Notes: generated from the sequence alone by a model not told the origin. Shown: positions 8,736 through 18,092, numbered from the stretch's first letter. The stretch is 64,000 nt of DNA from Salipaludibacillus neizhouensis (GCF_002886185.1 NZ_KZ614146.1:687234-751233), one strand, 5' to 3'. Made by a program: numbers and translations.

Positions 8736-9515
8736 ATGGAATGGTCGATTGTTTTAGAATATGCATGGGTGTTGTTACTATTAATTGGAATTGAAGGTTT
8801 ATTAGCAGCTGATAATGCATTGGTGTTAGCCGTTATGGTGAAAAAACTTCCTGAAGAATTGCGAAAGAAAGCATTATTTTATGGTTTAGCCGGAGCATTT
8901 GTCTTAAGAATTGGTTCTTTATTTGTAATTTCGTTTTTAGTAGGTGTGTGGCAAGTGCAAGCGATAGGAGCGCTGTATCTACTATTTATAGCTATGAATC
9001 ATATTTTCAGGAAACTTGTGGTAAGTAAGCAAAAAAGTAAAGTTGAAGTTTCGGATTCTCAGAAAAAAGCGGGTTTCTGGAGTACAGTAGTTAAAATTGA
9101 GTTAGCTGATATTGCCTTTGCTGTAGATTCTATTCTCGCAGCAGTAGCTCTTGCAATTGTCTTGCCTGACTCTGGTTTACCAAATATCGGGGGATTAGAT
9201 GGCGGAAAGTTTCTTGTGATTCTTACAGGAGGATTAATTGGAGTTGTTATTATGAGATATGCTGCTAGTTACTTTGTCGCTCTACTTCACAAGCGGCCTG
9301 GACTGGAAATTGCAGCATTTGCAATTGTAGGGTGGGTAGGTGTTAAATTAGCCGTATTTACATTGTCACATCCAGAATTAGCAGTTTTGCCGGAAGCATT
9401 TGCAAAATCTCCCGCATGGAAAATTACTTTTTACAGTGTTTTACTTCTTATAGCAGCTAGTGGTTGGATATTTTCCAAGGATAAAGAACAAGAAGCACCA
9501 ACCATGACTGCATAA
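8736..9515 (+). CDS. ykoY: TerC-family manganese exporter (YkoY/MeeY-like)
   Basis: Membrane protein of 259 residues with about seven helices. The two TerC-family metal motifs are present: IEGLLAADNALVLAVMV near residue 18 and KIELADIAFAVDSILAAVA near residue 125, each with the acidic residues that bind the cation. Such proteins in Bacillus export Mn2+ and help load secreted metalloenzymes. Position directly behind a Mn2+ riboswitch with tandem terminators strongly supports Mn export under Mn excess. The ATG at 8736 is preceded by AAAGGGGGA. It is a single-gene unit closed by a hairpin at 9543. Confidence 0.93.
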   Translation: MEWSIVLEYAWVLLLLIGIEGLLAADNALVLAVMVKKLPEELRKKALFYGLAGAFVLRIGSLFVISFLVGVWQVQAIGALYLLFIAMNHIFRKLVVSKQKSKVEVSDSQKKAGFWSTVVKIELADIAFAVDSILAAVALAIVLPDSGLPNIGGLDGGKFLVILTGGLIGVVIMRYAASYFVALLHKRPGLEIAAFAIVGWVGVKLAVFTLSHPELAVLPEAFAKSPAWKITFYSVLLLIAASGWIFSKDKEQEAPTMTA

Positions 9516-9542
9516 TAAAAGAAGAATATACCGTTTTTCATT

Positions 9543-9595
9543 GAGGATGTTCAAAGGATCTGTTTTGATCTTATGGGACATCCTCATTCTATTTG
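9543..9595 (+). terminator. Terminator after the Mn exporter
   Basis: GAGGATGT (9543-9550) pairs with ACATCCTC (9578-9585), with further pairing inside, followed by ATTCTATTTGTTATT. Imperfect but clearly a stem-loop with a T-rich tail. Confidence 0.65.
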
Positions 9596-9656
9596 TTATT
9601 CTTCATTTTAACTCTCTCTCATAGTTTATAGAAAGAAGAGTTTAGGAGGAGTTAAA

Positions 9657-10154
9657 ATGTATCGGTACACTGTGAAACCAGGAGAAAATCTTTGGTCCAT
9701 TTCTGAAGATTTCAGGGTATCTTTTCAAGAGCTTGTCGAAGTAAATCAAATTGCAGATCCAGCAATGATTCAAGCAGGACAAATGCTTCTCATTCCAGGT
9801 TTACCTGACAATAGCCAAATACCGTATTGGATTCAAGTTTCTATATCGGGACGCAACTTAACTTTATTTAGAAATGATGAAGAGGTCCGAGTGTATCCGA
9901 TAGCGGTTGGCAGAATACTTCATGCAACACCTACAGGTAATTTTATCATTATAAATAAAGCACCGAACCCCGGAGGGCCATTCGGAACAATGTGGATGTC
10001 TCTATCTAGAAAACATTACGGAATCCATGGCACGAATGATCCTTCTTCTATTGGAAAGGCTGTTTCAAGAGGATGCATACGAATGTACAACGAAGATGTC
10101 GAAGAACTAGCTTCTACCATCCCAATAGGAACTTCTGTCGTAATAAGACCATAG
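9657..10154 (+). CDS. ykuD: L,D-transpeptidase YkuD with N-terminal LysM
   Basis: Peptidoglycan cross-linking enzyme forming 3-3 bonds. Residues 2-48 are a LysM peptidoglycan-binding repeat ([16 protein letters not shown] ... AGQMLLIPG), and residues 57-165 are the YkuD catalytic domain with His124 in YGIHGTNDP and nucleophile Cys140 in [15 protein letters not shown]. Length, domain order and absence of a signal peptide match B. subtilis YkuD (about 164 residues), a sporulation-associated, spore-located enzyme. GGAGG stands just before the ATG. It is transcribed alone between two strong stop signals. Confidence 0.93.
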   Translation: MYRYTVKPGENLWSISEDFRVSFQELVEVNQIADPAMIQAGQMLLIPGLPDNSQIPYWIQVSISGRNLTLFRNDEEVRVYPIAVGRILHATPTGNFIIINKAPNPGGPFGTMWMSLSRKHYGIHGTNDPSSIGKAVSRGCIRMYNEDVEELASTIPIGTSVVIRP

Positions 10155-10252
10155 GACTAATTTTATAAAATAGACGAGTGAAGGTAAATCAAGTTAAACT
10201 GTATAAAACATCTCCATTATTGGAGTGAAAATAACTAGGAGGCGAGTATATA

Positions 10253-11089
10253 TTGCATTCAAATATTACTAGTTCGGAGTGGTTATGCAACAATTTAGAA
10301 AATGAAGAGTTGGTGGTCGTAGATTGTCGCTTTCATTTGGAAAATGCAAATAAGGGTTTTGAAGAATATACAAAAGAACATATTTCCGGTGCTATATACT
10401 TGGATTTAAATAAAGATTTATCAGGAGTTCTTGGAGAGCACGGTGGCCGACATCCTTTGCCTAGTACGGATGATTTCTTAGAGACATTAGGCCGTGCAGG
10501 AATCGGTAATGATCAAATCGTTGTTATATACGATGATCAACGAGGAGCAATGGCATCGAGATTGTGGTGGATGCTTAAATACGTTGGTCATGAAAATGTA
10601 CATGTGTTAGAGGAAGGCTTTTCCCATTGGAAAAAAAGGGGGTATCCGGTAACTGCTACTGTCTTATCGCCAGTGCCTAAATCATATACACCCGATATAA
10701 ACGAAGAAATGCTGGTCACGATGGAAGATGTAAAATCAATGGTTTCCCAGAAAAATGCAATACTTATTGACTCACGCTCAGAGGAAAGATTTTTAGGTAT
10801 TCATGAACCTATTGATCCGGTAGCGGGACATATTCCAGGTGCAGTTTTGGAAGAGTGGATGGAAAGAACCACAGCTGATGGCAGATGGAAAAAGAAAGAA
10901 ACTCAAGTTAAAGAGTTAAAATACTATAAGGAAGCGGGGCAAGATTTAATTGTGTATTGTGGATCAGGTGTCACTGCATGTGTTAACATACTAGCGCTTA
11001 CCGAGGCAGGCATCCAACCTAAATTGTACGCAGGCAGTTGGAGTGATTGGGTCAGCCATGAAGATAATCCAGTTTCCAGAAAAGCATAA
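10253..11089 (+). CDS. Sulfurtransferase with two rhodanese domains
   Basis: Thiosulfate/3-mercaptopyruvate sulfurtransferase of 278 residues. The N-terminal inactive rhodanese domain (about 5-135) carries Asp where the Cys would be (YDDQRGAMASR). The C-terminal domain (about 150-275) has the active loop CGSGVTA with Cys236; the CGSG(V/T) loop is the mercaptopyruvate-type form, whereas CRxGx is typical of thiosulfate rhodaneses. It therefore probably moves sulfur from 3-mercaptopyruvate or a related donor to thiols or cyanide. The start is a TTG at 10253 behind TAGGAGGCGAG. It stands alone. Confidence 0.88.
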   Translation: MHSNITSSEWLCNNLENEELVVVDCRFHLENANKGFEEYTKEHISGAIYLDLNKDLSGVLGEHGGRHPLPSTDDFLETLGRAGIGNDQIVVIYDDQRGAMASRLWWMLKYVGHENVHVLEEGFSHWKKRGYPVTATVLSPVPKSYTPDINEEMLVTMEDVKSMVSQKNAILIDSRSEERFLGIHEPIDPVAGHIPGAVLEEWMERTTADGRWKKKETQVKELKYYKEAGQDLIVYCGSGVTACVNILALTEAGIQPKLYAGSWSDWVSHEDNPVSRKA

Positions 11090-11199
11090 TGCTTTGAAAT
11101 CAATCTTTAAAGGGTAAAATACCGGAGATAGGGAAGACTATGTTGAAGTTAGGAATAGTCTGATTTTCCGAATAAACTTTTTAAGGGTAGTGATGTAAT

Positions 11200-12066
11200 G
11201 TGGATATGAAGCTGGAGGGAGAATGGTCTGAACTATTATTTTCTTATTTGACCGCATCTTGGTATGACTGGGGCGTGTCGAGTCAATTGTCTGCCTCTAA
11301 TACTCATTGCTGGTCTGTAACATCCGGATATTATGCTCATTACATGTTGGCAGCATCTTTATTAAACATGTACAGGGGAACATATAAAGAAGAAAGACTG
11401 GTAAAACGGATTGCCTCTAATCATAGTAAGATGTGCAACTTTCTGAGCAACAATAAATACAATAAAGAATATAGTTTTCGTTTGCAGTTTAACTCGGAGC
11501 TTGCTAATATCATGAAGATCTCAGAAGATGAGATGGACAGAAAGCTTCAAATTATTGGTGACTCTTTGTTTTCAGCAAAGAAAGCTCGTGAATCACACAC
11601 GTATCATGTGATTGTTGTTTCCCATCAAACAGTTAACATCGTAGATCTTGGTGATGGAGGAATAGTGAAACCAGCAAAACTTGTATCTAAAATAAGCGAA
11701 ACGATGTTAGACATCGTTCCAATCCTTCATACGTTTGTTCTAACGATGGTTGAGAAATTACTATTGGGTTTAGAGGATACTGTTAAGCATTATCATCTGA
11801 AACACCTTATTCAAGAAGTGGATGATTTTTATAAGCTTGCAGAAGGTGAACGTATTTTACCTTTACCTTATTCTATGGACAATGGATTGAAAAGGTTAAA
11901 GAATTTTGCAGTGGAACACCTGGATAATACAAAAATCGAACATTATTCCGATTTTGAAGAAAGTTTATTAAGTTTCACCGAGAAAAAGGAAAATTATCAA
12001 GACTTACAGAGCAATTATGATTATTTGAACCAGGCGTTGGAAAATGTAAAGAAGCTGAATATATGA
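11200..12066 (+). CDS. Unknown helical protein, possibly HEPN-like
   Basis: Unrecognised 288-residue soluble protein, predicted almost entirely helical. The start is a GTG at 11200, with AAGGG further upstream than usual; an ATG two codons later is an alternative. Residues 40-80 (SVTSGYYAHYMLAASLLNMYRG ... NHSKMCNFL) have the spacing of the paired helices of HEPN domains, including the tyrosine pair and a following His/Leu pattern, and an R-x4-H at residues 70-75. No nucleotidyltransferase partner or toxin-antitoxin neighbour is present. A short T-rich hairpin (GTAGCCT ... AGGCTAC) follows the stop at about 12066-12095. The HEPN idea is a pattern-based inference. Confidence 0.55.
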   Translation: MDMKLEGEWSELLFSYLTASWYDWGVSSQLSASNTHCWSVTSGYYAHYMLAASLLNMYRGTYKEERLVKRIASNHSKMCNFLSNNKYNKEYSFRLQFNSELANIMKISEDEMDRKLQIIGDSLFSAKKARESHTYHVIVVSHQTVNIVDLGDGGIVKPAKLVSKISETMLDIVPILHTFVLTMVEKLLLGLEDTVKHYHLKHLIQEVDDFYKLAEGERILPLPYSMDNGLKRLKNFAVEHLDNTKIEHYSDFEESLLSFTEKKENYQDLQSNYDYLNQALENVKKLNI

Positions 12067-12100
12067 GTAGCCTTTCTAATCCAGAGGCTACTTTTTAATT
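12066..12100 (+). terminator. Terminator after the 288-residue unknown
   Basis: AGTAGCCT and AGGCTACT form an 8-bp stem just behind the stop codon, followed by TTTTTAATTTG. A simple intrinsic terminator. Confidence 0.8.
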
Positions 12101-12120
12101 TGTTGTTTTACTGGTAGGAT

Positions 12121-12181
12121 GACAGCTAAATTTACACCACAAGTATTAAGGGATACCCACCCTCCTTTCGAGTAGCACCTA
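12121..12181. repeat. Repeat family A, 5' half only
   Basis: GACAGCTAAATTTACACCAC ... AAGGGATACCCACC ... CCTTTCGAGTAGCACCTA matches the first half of the longer copies at 17349, 24905 and 57107. The second, complementary half (GTGCTACTCG ... GTGG) is missing, so this copy cannot form the long hairpin. Confidence 0.75.
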
Positions 12182-12223
12182 TTTCTTCAAAAGTTTAGAT
12201 AACATTCTTTAATCGTTAGCAAT

Positions 12224-12955
12224 TTACAATGATGGTTGATAATATTGATCTATCGGATAATATATGCGCTCGTTTTCAGGTAGACTCATATAGTATTTGA
12301 AGAAAATTGCTAGTAGAACTGGGTATTCTTTTTTGATGACATCCTCAGGGGAAAGATGCCACCTTGATTTACAATAAGTAACTAGATCTGTTGAAACATC
12401 ATTGCGAAGTTTGTCTGGAAGAGAGAGCATCGGATAGTGAGGGGTAAAACTTCCGTCTCCAAGAGGAAGAAGAAGACCAGTCATGAAATCATTGCGTTTA
12501 GGGGCTATGAAGATGTCGCTATAACTGACGGTTGTTTTGAGTATGCCATTATAAATATCCAGAAGCGGAAAAATTCGTTTGACTTTAAACTCGGGTTGGT
12601 AATAAAAAGAGGGGTAGCATTGCTGCCAAAAATTCAGGGTTTTTAACGTGTAAGAATGAAGTTCGTTTTTGATTAAGGGGAGATGATGTGTCAGGAACGA
12701 GGAGTATATGGTCTGTTGATTAAACTTGATTGGCGAACAGAAGGTGTACCAACTAGTAAATGGCATAAATGCTGTTTCTTCACATTCAAGAAAAATCGGA
12801 TGTTTCTCACACAGTTTCAGCCAGTTATCATAGATTATTTCTCCATAGTTTGCATTTGCATAACGACTAATTTCGTCACGAACATCAAGTAACTCTTCTC
12901 TAAGACTATCCTCTAAGATTCCTAGAGTAGGTAACGACCGGTTAATTGTATTCAT
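12224..12955 (-). CDS. Unknown protein of 243 residues
   Basis: I do not recognise it. It starts at ATG 12955 with GAGGTAAG upstream and is rich in aromatic residues, especially Tyr, Phe and Trp (SFYYQPEFKVKR, FFKYYMSLPENERIYYP), without a signal peptide or clear membrane helix. The first 60 residues look helical, and the rest alternates Pro/Tyr-rich segments. It has a normal codon pattern for its neighbours and no paralogue in the window. It stands divergently from the next MFS gene and convergently to the possible HEPN-like gene. Confidence 0.6.
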   Translation of the reverse strand: MNTINRSLPTLGILEDSLREELLDVRDEISRYANANYGEIIYDNWLKLCEKHPIFLECEETAFMPFTSWYTFCSPIKFNQQTIYSSFLTHHLPLIKNELHSYTLKTLNFWQQCYPSFYYQPEFKVKRIFPLLDIYNGILKTTVSYSDIFIAPKRNDFMTGLLLPLGDGSFTPHYPMLSLPDKLRNDVSTDLVTYCKSRWHLSPEDVIKKEYPVLLAIFFKYYMSLPENERIYYPIDQYYQPSL

Positions 12956-13222
12956 GCACTTACCTCACTTTCAAATGTTGAATTCGATAAAAAAATGGGA
13001 TACAGTTAACGAATAAAAACAGTTATTACTAGGGGGATGGAAGCGGATTTTTTGGGGGAATGAATGTTCTTATTTTAAACATGGAATTTTAAAATGTCAA
13101 TATAAATTTATTCCTCAATAGTGTGGAAGGATTGCCCCATCTATTAGTTAGGGCAGAAATAATTAGCAAATAATAAGATCCTACACTAACTCACAATATG
13201 TGTAAGTTCAGAGGAGTCTAAT

Positions 13223-14413
13223 ATGATTCGATTAGGGATTTTTTATTTTGTGTTGTATTGCTCATTTGCTGTTGTTCTCATGTTTCTTCCCTTGTACTTG
13301 CAATATCATGGGATAGGGACAGGTAGAATTGGCATGATTATGGCGATGGGTTCCGTAATGGCAGTAATTGGTCAGCCGATTTGGGGTTACATAAGTGATA
13401 AAGTGAATTCAGCTAAAAAAGTATTACTATTTATTATGGTTTCAGCCTTATTATGTAGTTTTCTATTTTTTGCCGTTGAATCCTTTTGGTCATTATTACT
13501 CTTGTTTACGTTGTTTATGTTTTTCATGACTTCTTGCGGACCTTTAACGGATAGTATTGCTATGCAATATGCAAATAAACACAAGAAAAACTATGGAGCT
13601 GTGCGTTCTTTTGGTTCTATTGGGGTTGGGACCTCTGCACTCGTTTTAGGAATGCTGATTGGAGTAGTTGGGATACAGTATATAGGCTGGATGTATGCCA
13701 TAATCATGTTGGCTGCTATTCCTCTCGTGTTAATCATTAACGAAAGTGGCAGAGAAGTAACAACAGGCGTTCGTCCATCAATTACTCTTTCTTCTTTAAA
13801 AGAACTATTGAAAAACAAGAAGTATATTTGGATCGTGATCATTAGTTTTTTAATTTTTACCCCACATAAGATGAATGATAGTTTATTAACGATATATTTA
13901 GCTGATTTAGGTGCTTTAGAAAAACAAATAGGCCTTGCCTGGATGTTTGCCACATTTTCTTCTGTTCCTATTTTCGCTTTGACCGGTTTGCTTTTGAAAA
14001 GATTCAAGGAGATGACATTATTAATGGTTGCAGCTTTTTTGTATTCAATTCGCTGGTTTCTGTATGGAGTATGGGATGATCCACAAATTCTTACCTACTT
14101 ACAGCTCCTCCATGGAGTAACATTTCCTTTATTTTTTGTGGCGGTATTTCATTATGTAACAAAATTAGTTCCAAGAGAATTAATTGCGACAGGTCAATTG
14201 CTGTTTATCGCGTCCACGATTGGATTAGGTGGACTGCTTGGAAATGCAGGTGGAGGTTGGCACATGGAGACTTATTCACCGCAGGCAACCTATCATTTAG
14301 CCGGGTATTTTAGTTTAATAGCTTCGATTTTAATTATGATTACCCTTCTCTATTCCCGGAGAAATAATAAAACCAAAATTTATAACGGAACGAGGATGAC
14401 ATATGAAAAATGA
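13223..14413 (+). CDS. MFS transporter (MFS_1-like/LacY-type) translationally linked to queC
   Basis: Major facilitator of 396 residues with twelve helices. The loop 2-3 motif is [13 protein letters not shown], and conserved RSFGSIGVG follows helix 4 as in the nucleoside/sugar proton symporter-like branch (YwbF-like). Its last 11 bases overlap queC, so the two genes are translated together. That suggests, but does not prove, a transport role connected with 7-deazaguanines or queuosine precursors. Known precursor transporters (QueT, YhhQ) belong to other families. The ATG at 13223 follows AGAGGAG. I saw no preQ1 riboswitch upstream. Confidence 0.8.
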   Translation: MIRLGIFYFVLYCSFAVVLMFLPLYLQYHGIGTGRIGMIMAMGSVMAVIGQPIWGYISDKVNSAKKVLLFIMVSALLCSFLFFAVESFWSLLLLFTLFMFFMTSCGPLTDSIAMQYANKHKKNYGAVRSFGSIGVGTSALVLGMLIGVVGIQYIGWMYAIIMLAAIPLVLIINESGREVTTGVRPSITLSSLKELLKNKKYIWIVIISFLIFTPHKMNDSLLTIYLADLGALEKQIGLAWMFATFSSVPIFALTGLLLKRFKEMTLLMVAAFLYSIRWFLYGVWDDPQILTYLQLLHGVTFPLFFVAVFHYVTKLVPRELIATGQLLFIASTIGLGGLLGNAGGGWHMETYSPQATYHLAGYFSLIASILIMITLLYSRRNNKTKIYNGTRMTYEK

Positions 14414-15056
14414 TAAAGCAATAGTTGTGTTTAGTGGTGGACAAGACAGTACGACCTGCTTATTTTGGGCACTTGAAAACTTCAAGGAAGTAGAAACCGT
14501 GACGTTTAATTATAATCAACGTCACAAGCTTGAAATAGAAGTAGCAGAAGGTATCGCAAAGGAGCTAGGTGTTAAACATACCTTGTTAGATATGGGCCTG
14601 CTGAATCAGTTAGCGCCAAACGCACTAACGAGAGAAGATATCGATATAACACAGGAAGCAGATGAGTTACCTTCTACCTTTGTGGAAGGACGAAACCTGT
14701 TATTTTTATCCTTTGCAGCGATTCTCGCAAAGCAAGCAGGAGCAAAACATCTTGTCACTGGCGTATGTGAGACAGACTTTAGTGGGTATCCTGATTGCCG
14801 TGATATTTTTGTGAAATCGTTAAATGTAACGTTAAACTTAGCGATGGATAACCAGTTCGTCATTCACACCCCTTTAATGTGGCTGGACAAAGCGGAAACA
14901 TGGGGGTTAGCAGATGACTTACACGCATTTGAATTTGTAAGGGAGAAAACACTGACATGCTACAACGGTGTTATTGCTGATGGCTGTGGGGAATGCCCAG
15001 CATGCGAGTTGAGACAAAAAGGGCTGGATAAGTATTTATCGAAAGATAAGCGTTAA
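14403..15056 (+). CDS. queC: 7-cyano-7-deazaguanine synthase QueC
   Basis: ATP-dependent enzyme that converts 7-carboxy-7-deazaguanine and ammonia to preQ0 in queuosine biosynthesis. Its 217 residues match the family. The PP-loop is [15 protein letters not shown] (residues 8-22), and the C-terminal zinc site is [10 protein letters not shown] with an earlier Cys in LTCYNG. The ATG overlaps the MFS gene by 11 bases. In B. subtilis queC sits in the ykvJKLM operon with queD, queE and queF; here those partners are absent from the window. A hairpin follows at 15058. Confidence 0.96.
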   Translation: MKNDKAIVVFSGGQDSTTCLFWALENFKEVETVTFNYNQRHKLEIEVAEGIAKELGVKHTLLDMGLLNQLAPNALTREDIDITQEADELPSTFVEGRNLLFLSFAAILAKQAGAKHLVTGVCETDFSGYPDCRDIFVKSLNVTLNLAMDNQFVIHTPLMWLDKAETWGLADDLHAFEFVREKTLTCYNGVIADGCGECPACELRQKGLDKYLSKDKR

Positions 15057-15057
15057 T

Positions 15058-15083
15058 AAAAGACGGCTCTGCCGTTTTTCTTA
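15058..15083 (+). terminator. Terminator of the MFS-queC operon
   Basis: AAAAGACGGC-TCT-GCCGTTTTTCTTA: nine pairs and a T-run, overlapping the end of queC. It resembles the dispersed AAAAGACGCTACGCGTTTTTCTTA element found five more times in the window. Confidence 0.88.
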
Positions 15084-15100
15084 TCGTAAACTTTTGATAG

Positions 15101-15139
15101 AAAAGGGAACTTGGCTAATTATATGTCCAAGTTCTCTTT
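15101..15139 (-). terminator. Terminator of uvsE
   Basis: GGGAACTTGG and CCAAGTTCTC form a stem with a 12-base loop; read on the minus strand it ends in CCCTTTTCT. It lies just behind the uvsE stop codon. Confidence 0.7.
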
Positions 15140-15147
15140 GTGTTGAA

Positions 15148-16032
15148 TTATGAGCCTGAAAACACTTCTTTCTTTATTTTTAAAACAGCCTGTTCCTTCA
15201 TTTTTGCTTCAAGCATAATATCAACATCTTTGCCGTTAAGTGCTAGTAACAATCGCTCAAAATCTTGTTTAAAAACATACTCATGATGACGTCGGTCTGT
15301 TTCACTAGTTTTTCCTGAACTAATGTGAACTTTTGGTATGATCGATTCTTGGGGCCATGAAGCAAACACTTTGTTAAGCATTGGTTCGAGATCTTTTCCG
15401 TTATTATTACAGTGGTGATGATGGATATCAAAACAGATAGGAATGTTACATAGCGTATGTATATCCAATACATCATCAAGTGTATATGTAACGTCATCAT
15501 TTTCGAGACGTAATTTAGACCTAATACGCTCAGGAAGTCTTACATAACTTTCAGAAAATCGTTGCTTGGCTTTACTAATATCTCCATAAGCACCTCCACC
15601 ATGAATGATCATATCTGTTCCGCCCATCAAATGAAGAAGCTTTTCATGATAATCCAGGTCAGCTAACGTTCGCTGAAGCACTTCTTCTCGAGGGGTGCTC
15701 AAAACAGAATATTGTCCTGGATGCATGGATAACCGCATTTCATGTGAAGAGGAGAATTTTTTTATGGTATGAGTGAGGGCAATGACATCTTCATCAAGCC
15801 ACCATTTCCAAGTTAACATTTCGTGACTTCCTAAAGGTACAATGTCAGAGCTAATGCGATAAAAGAAAATTTTCTGTTGTTCATTCCATTTCAAAGCAGC
15901 ATATATATTTTCTAAATTGTGTATTGTTAATTCTTTGATAAACGCATCGCCCTTTTTTTCATATGTAGCAAGTCGGCATGTTCTGAATTTTGTTGGCAGA
16001 GCAGTATTAATACAAGCATATCCTAAGCGCAT
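15148..16032 (-). CDS. uvsE: UV damage endonuclease UvsE
   Basis: TIM-barrel endonuclease that nicks DNA 5' to UV photoproducts and other lesions, initiating alternative excision repair. Its 294 residues match the family. Conserved blocks are MRLGYACIN at the start, FYRISSDIVPLGSHE, RLSMHPGQYSVL, HGGGAYGDISKA, RLENDD, CFDIHHHH and KVHISSG, containing the His, Glu and Asp metal ligands. Bacilli need it for spore and vegetative UV resistance. The ATG at 16032 follows GGAGATTACTTT. Single gene, divergent from trhO. Confidence 0.95.
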   Translation of the reverse strand: MRLGYACINTALPTKFRTCRLATYEKKGDAFIKELTIHNLENIYAALKWNEQQKIFFYRISSDIVPLGSHEMLTWKWWLDEDVIALTHTIKKFSSSHEMRLSMHPGQYSVLSTPREEVLQRTLADLDYHEKLLHLMGGTDMIIHGGGAYGDISKAKQRFSESYVRLPERIRSKLRLENDDVTYTLDDVLDIHTLCNIPICFDIHHHHCNNNGKDLEPMLNKVFASWPQESIIPKVHISSGKTSETDRRHHEYVFKQDFERLLLALNGKDVDIMLEAKMKEQAVLKIKKEVFSGS

Positions 16033-16255
16033 AAAGTAATCTCCTAATGGTTTATGTAGTAAAAACTAGCAGTATATTATAGCCTTTCCTGATAAGGTTC
16101 GGAAGAGTCTAGAATAATAACAGAAAAACACTTTACACCTAAAAAGTTCATAATTTCAGATGACAAACTGTTTTTCAAAGTACTTCCATTATGACTACCC
16201 TATTAATGGAATGATCATGCTTAGAAATAAAAAAATAAAAAATACAAAAATATTT

Positions 16256-16285
16256 TTGTCATACATGCTGATCTTTTGGTATAAT
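16256..16285 (+). promoter_or_regulatory. Sigma-A promoter of trhO
   Basis: TTGTCA (16256-16261), 18-base spacer, TATAAT (16280-16285). Confidence 0.75.
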
Positions 16286-16336
16286 ATCCTTCGTACTTTA
16301 TAAATTTAAGATGTTTTGAGCAAAGGTGGTATAAAA

Positions 16337-17308
16337 ATGACTAACCCTTCATATAGAGTGTTACTTTATTATCAATATGTAAATATAGAAGATCCCGAAG
16401 AGTATGCTACGGTGCATTTGGATTTTTGTAAAAGTCTTGATCTCAAAGGACGTATACTAGTTTCTGCGGAAGGAATTAACGGCACTGTTTCAGGCTCCGT
16501 TGAGCAAACACAGGCCTATATAAATATGATGCATGCAGATCCTCGTTTTGCGTCAATGCCTATTAAGATTGATGAGGCATCAGAACATGCATTCAAGAAA
16601 ATGCACGTCCGTCACAAACCTGAACTCGTGAATTTAAGCTTGGAGGATGATATTAACCCACTAGAGATAACCGGGAATTATTTGAATCCAAAGGAGTTCT
16701 TTGAACAATTAAATCAACCCGAGACTGTTGTCATTGATGCTCGTAACGACTATGAGTATGAATTAGGACATTTTGAAGGTGCTGTGAAACCGGATATTAA
16801 CTCATTTCGGGAATTGCCTGATTGGATTAGGAAAAATAAAGAACAATTTAAAGATAAGAAAATTTTAACCTATTGTACGGGAGGCGTCCGTTGTGAGAAG
16901 TTTTCAGGCTGGTTGATGGAGGAAGGGTTTGAAGACGTATCGCAGCTTCACGGTGGTATCGTTACTTATGGTAAAGACCCAGAAGTGAAAGGTCAGCTTT
17001 GGAACGGTAAGTGTTATGTTTTTGATGAACGAATCAGCGTTCCAATCAATCAGGTAGAGCATAAAATAGTCGGCCAGGATCATTTTACGAACGAGCCTTG
17101 TGAACGATATGTTAATTGTGGAAATCCCGAATGTAATAAACAGATTTTATGTTCAGAAGAAAATGAACATTTCTACATGAGAGGCTGCACACACAATTGC
17201 AGAGTTCATTCGCGGAACCGCTATATTAAAGAGCACAATTTACTTGAAGAAGAAGTAAATGAAAGACTTAAGAAAATTAATGAAAAACACAGGATTTCCC
17301 AGGGATAA
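16337..17308 (+). CDS. trhO: tRNA uridine(34) hydroxylase TrhO (rhodanese family)
   Basis: Oxygen-dependent enzyme making 5-hydroxyuridine at tRNA position 34, ahead of 5-methoxyuridine formation. From ATG 16337 (GGTGG nearby) the protein has 323 residues; a TTG seven codons upstream is less likely. Residues about 8-100 form the UPF0176 N-terminal domain ([16 protein letters not shown]), then a rhodanese domain with catalytic Cys in [15 protein letters not shown]. The C-terminal Cys-rich region has [12 protein letters not shown] and CTHNCRVH, probable zinc ligands. It matches B. subtilis YbfQ in length and layout. Stand-alone unit. Confidence 0.93.
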   Translation: MTNPSYRVLLYYQYVNIEDPEEYATVHLDFCKSLDLKGRILVSAEGINGTVSGSVEQTQAYINMMHADPRFASMPIKIDEASEHAFKKMHVRHKPELVNLSLEDDINPLEITGNYLNPKEFFEQLNQPETVVIDARNDYEYELGHFEGAVKPDINSFRELPDWIRKNKEQFKDKKILTYCTGGVRCEKFSGWLMEEGFEDVSQLHGGIVTYGKDPEVKGQLWNGKCYVFDERISVPINQVEHKIVGQDHFTNEPCERYVNCGNPECNKQILCSEENEHFYMRGCTHNCRVHSRNRYIKEHNLLEEEVNERLKKINEKHRISQG

Positions 17309-17337
17309 AAGGCATAAGTCTTTTATCTCTTTTTTTA
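17304..17337 (+). terminator. Terminator of trhO
   Basis: GATAAAAG/CTTTTATC stem with an 8-base loop and a long T tail; the left arm overlaps the stop codon region. Confidence 0.85.
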
Positions 17338-17348
17338 AAATGTAAATT

Positions 17349-17530
17349 GACAGCTCTCTTTACGCCACGCGTATCAAGGGAAATTCACGCTCCTTTCGAG
17401 TAGCCGGTACACGCAATTCAGAGGTGCTACTCGGGTGGCGACAACTAGAAGCATACTCGTGAAGTAACACTCGTGCTTAGCGCGGGATCTTCATTTTTTG
17501 TTTACCTCACAGGAGTCGCCGGAGATTTGC
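17349..17530. repeat. Repeat family A copy with a family-B-like end
   Basis: 17349-17445 is a family A copy: CGCCAC (17363-17368) pairs with GTGGCG (17435-17440), and CGAGTAGC (17397-17404) pairs with GCTACTCG (17426-17433). Instead of the usual family A tail it continues into unrelated sequence and then CACAGGAGTCGCCGG (17509-17522), which matches the end of family B at 30758. It fills the trhO-phosphatase gap. Confidence 0.8.
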
Positions 17531-17590
17531 AATGAAGGTTTCTAATCTATACTATATTTATTAGATGAATTGGTAAAGGAGCTAATTGTT

Positions 17591-18067
17591 GTGGTAAAAG
17601 TACTGTTTGTTTGTTTAGGTAATATATGCAGATCACCAATGGCAGAAGCGATATTCCGAGATAAGGTAAAAAAAGAAAATTTACAGCATATTATAAGCAC
17701 GGATTCAGCAGGAACAGGCAATTGGCATATCGGCAACAGTCCTCATGAGGGGACACTTGATATTTTGGGAGAACATCAGATAAATTGCGAAAATATTATT
17801 GCGCGACAGGTAGAAGAAAAAGATTTGCAAGACTTTAACTATATTATCGCAATGGATGCTTCAAATTTAGGTAACCTTCATCGATTGAAGGGTTTTAAAG
17901 AATCAGGAGAGGTATTCCGTTTACTTGATCTTATGAATGATTTATCAATCGAAGACGTTCCGGATCCGTATTTCACAGGTAATTTTGTTGAAGTGTATGA
18001 TTTGGTTGATAAAGGTTGTGAGAAGCTTCTGTCTTATATTAAAAAGAAGGAATCACTTAGCATTTAA
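17591..18067 (+). CDS. yfkJ: Low-molecular-weight protein tyrosine phosphatase (YfkJ-like)
   Basis: Cytoplasmic acid-phosphatase-fold tyrosine phosphatase. With the GTG at 17591 (AAAGGAG nine bases upstream) it has 158 residues. The P-loop VCLGNICRSPMAEAIF (CX5R) is near the N-terminus, and the general-acid loop VPDPYFTG near residue 124 has the catalytic Asp. The pattern DSAGTGNWHIGNSPHEGT is close to B. subtilis YfkJ. Targets could include phosphotyrosine or phosphoarginine proteins, and YwlE-type specificity cannot be excluded. It is bordered by a repeat and a mini-terminator. Confidence 0.9.
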   Translation: MVKVLFVCLGNICRSPMAEAIFRDKVKKENLQHIISTDSAGTGNWHIGNSPHEGTLDILGEHQINCENIIARQVEEKDLQDFNYIIAMDASNLGNLHRLKGFKESGEVFRLLDLMNDLSIEDVPDPYFTGNFVEVYDLVDKGCEKLLSYIKKKESLSI

Positions 18068-18068
18068 T

Positions 18069-18092
18069 AAAAGACGCTACGCGTTTTTGTTA
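18069..18092. repeat. Dispersed mini-terminator copy
   Basis: AAAAGACGCTACGCGTTTTT: ACGC/GCGT core around TAC with flanking A/T pairs, behind the yfkJ stop codon. Probably acts as its terminator. Confidence 0.8.

Noticed and set aside
12956-13222. preQ1 riboswitch ahead of the MFS-queC pair
   Set aside because: I looked for the small preQ1 aptamer pattern and found no matching hairpin with the A-rich tail and closing CTAA-type segment.
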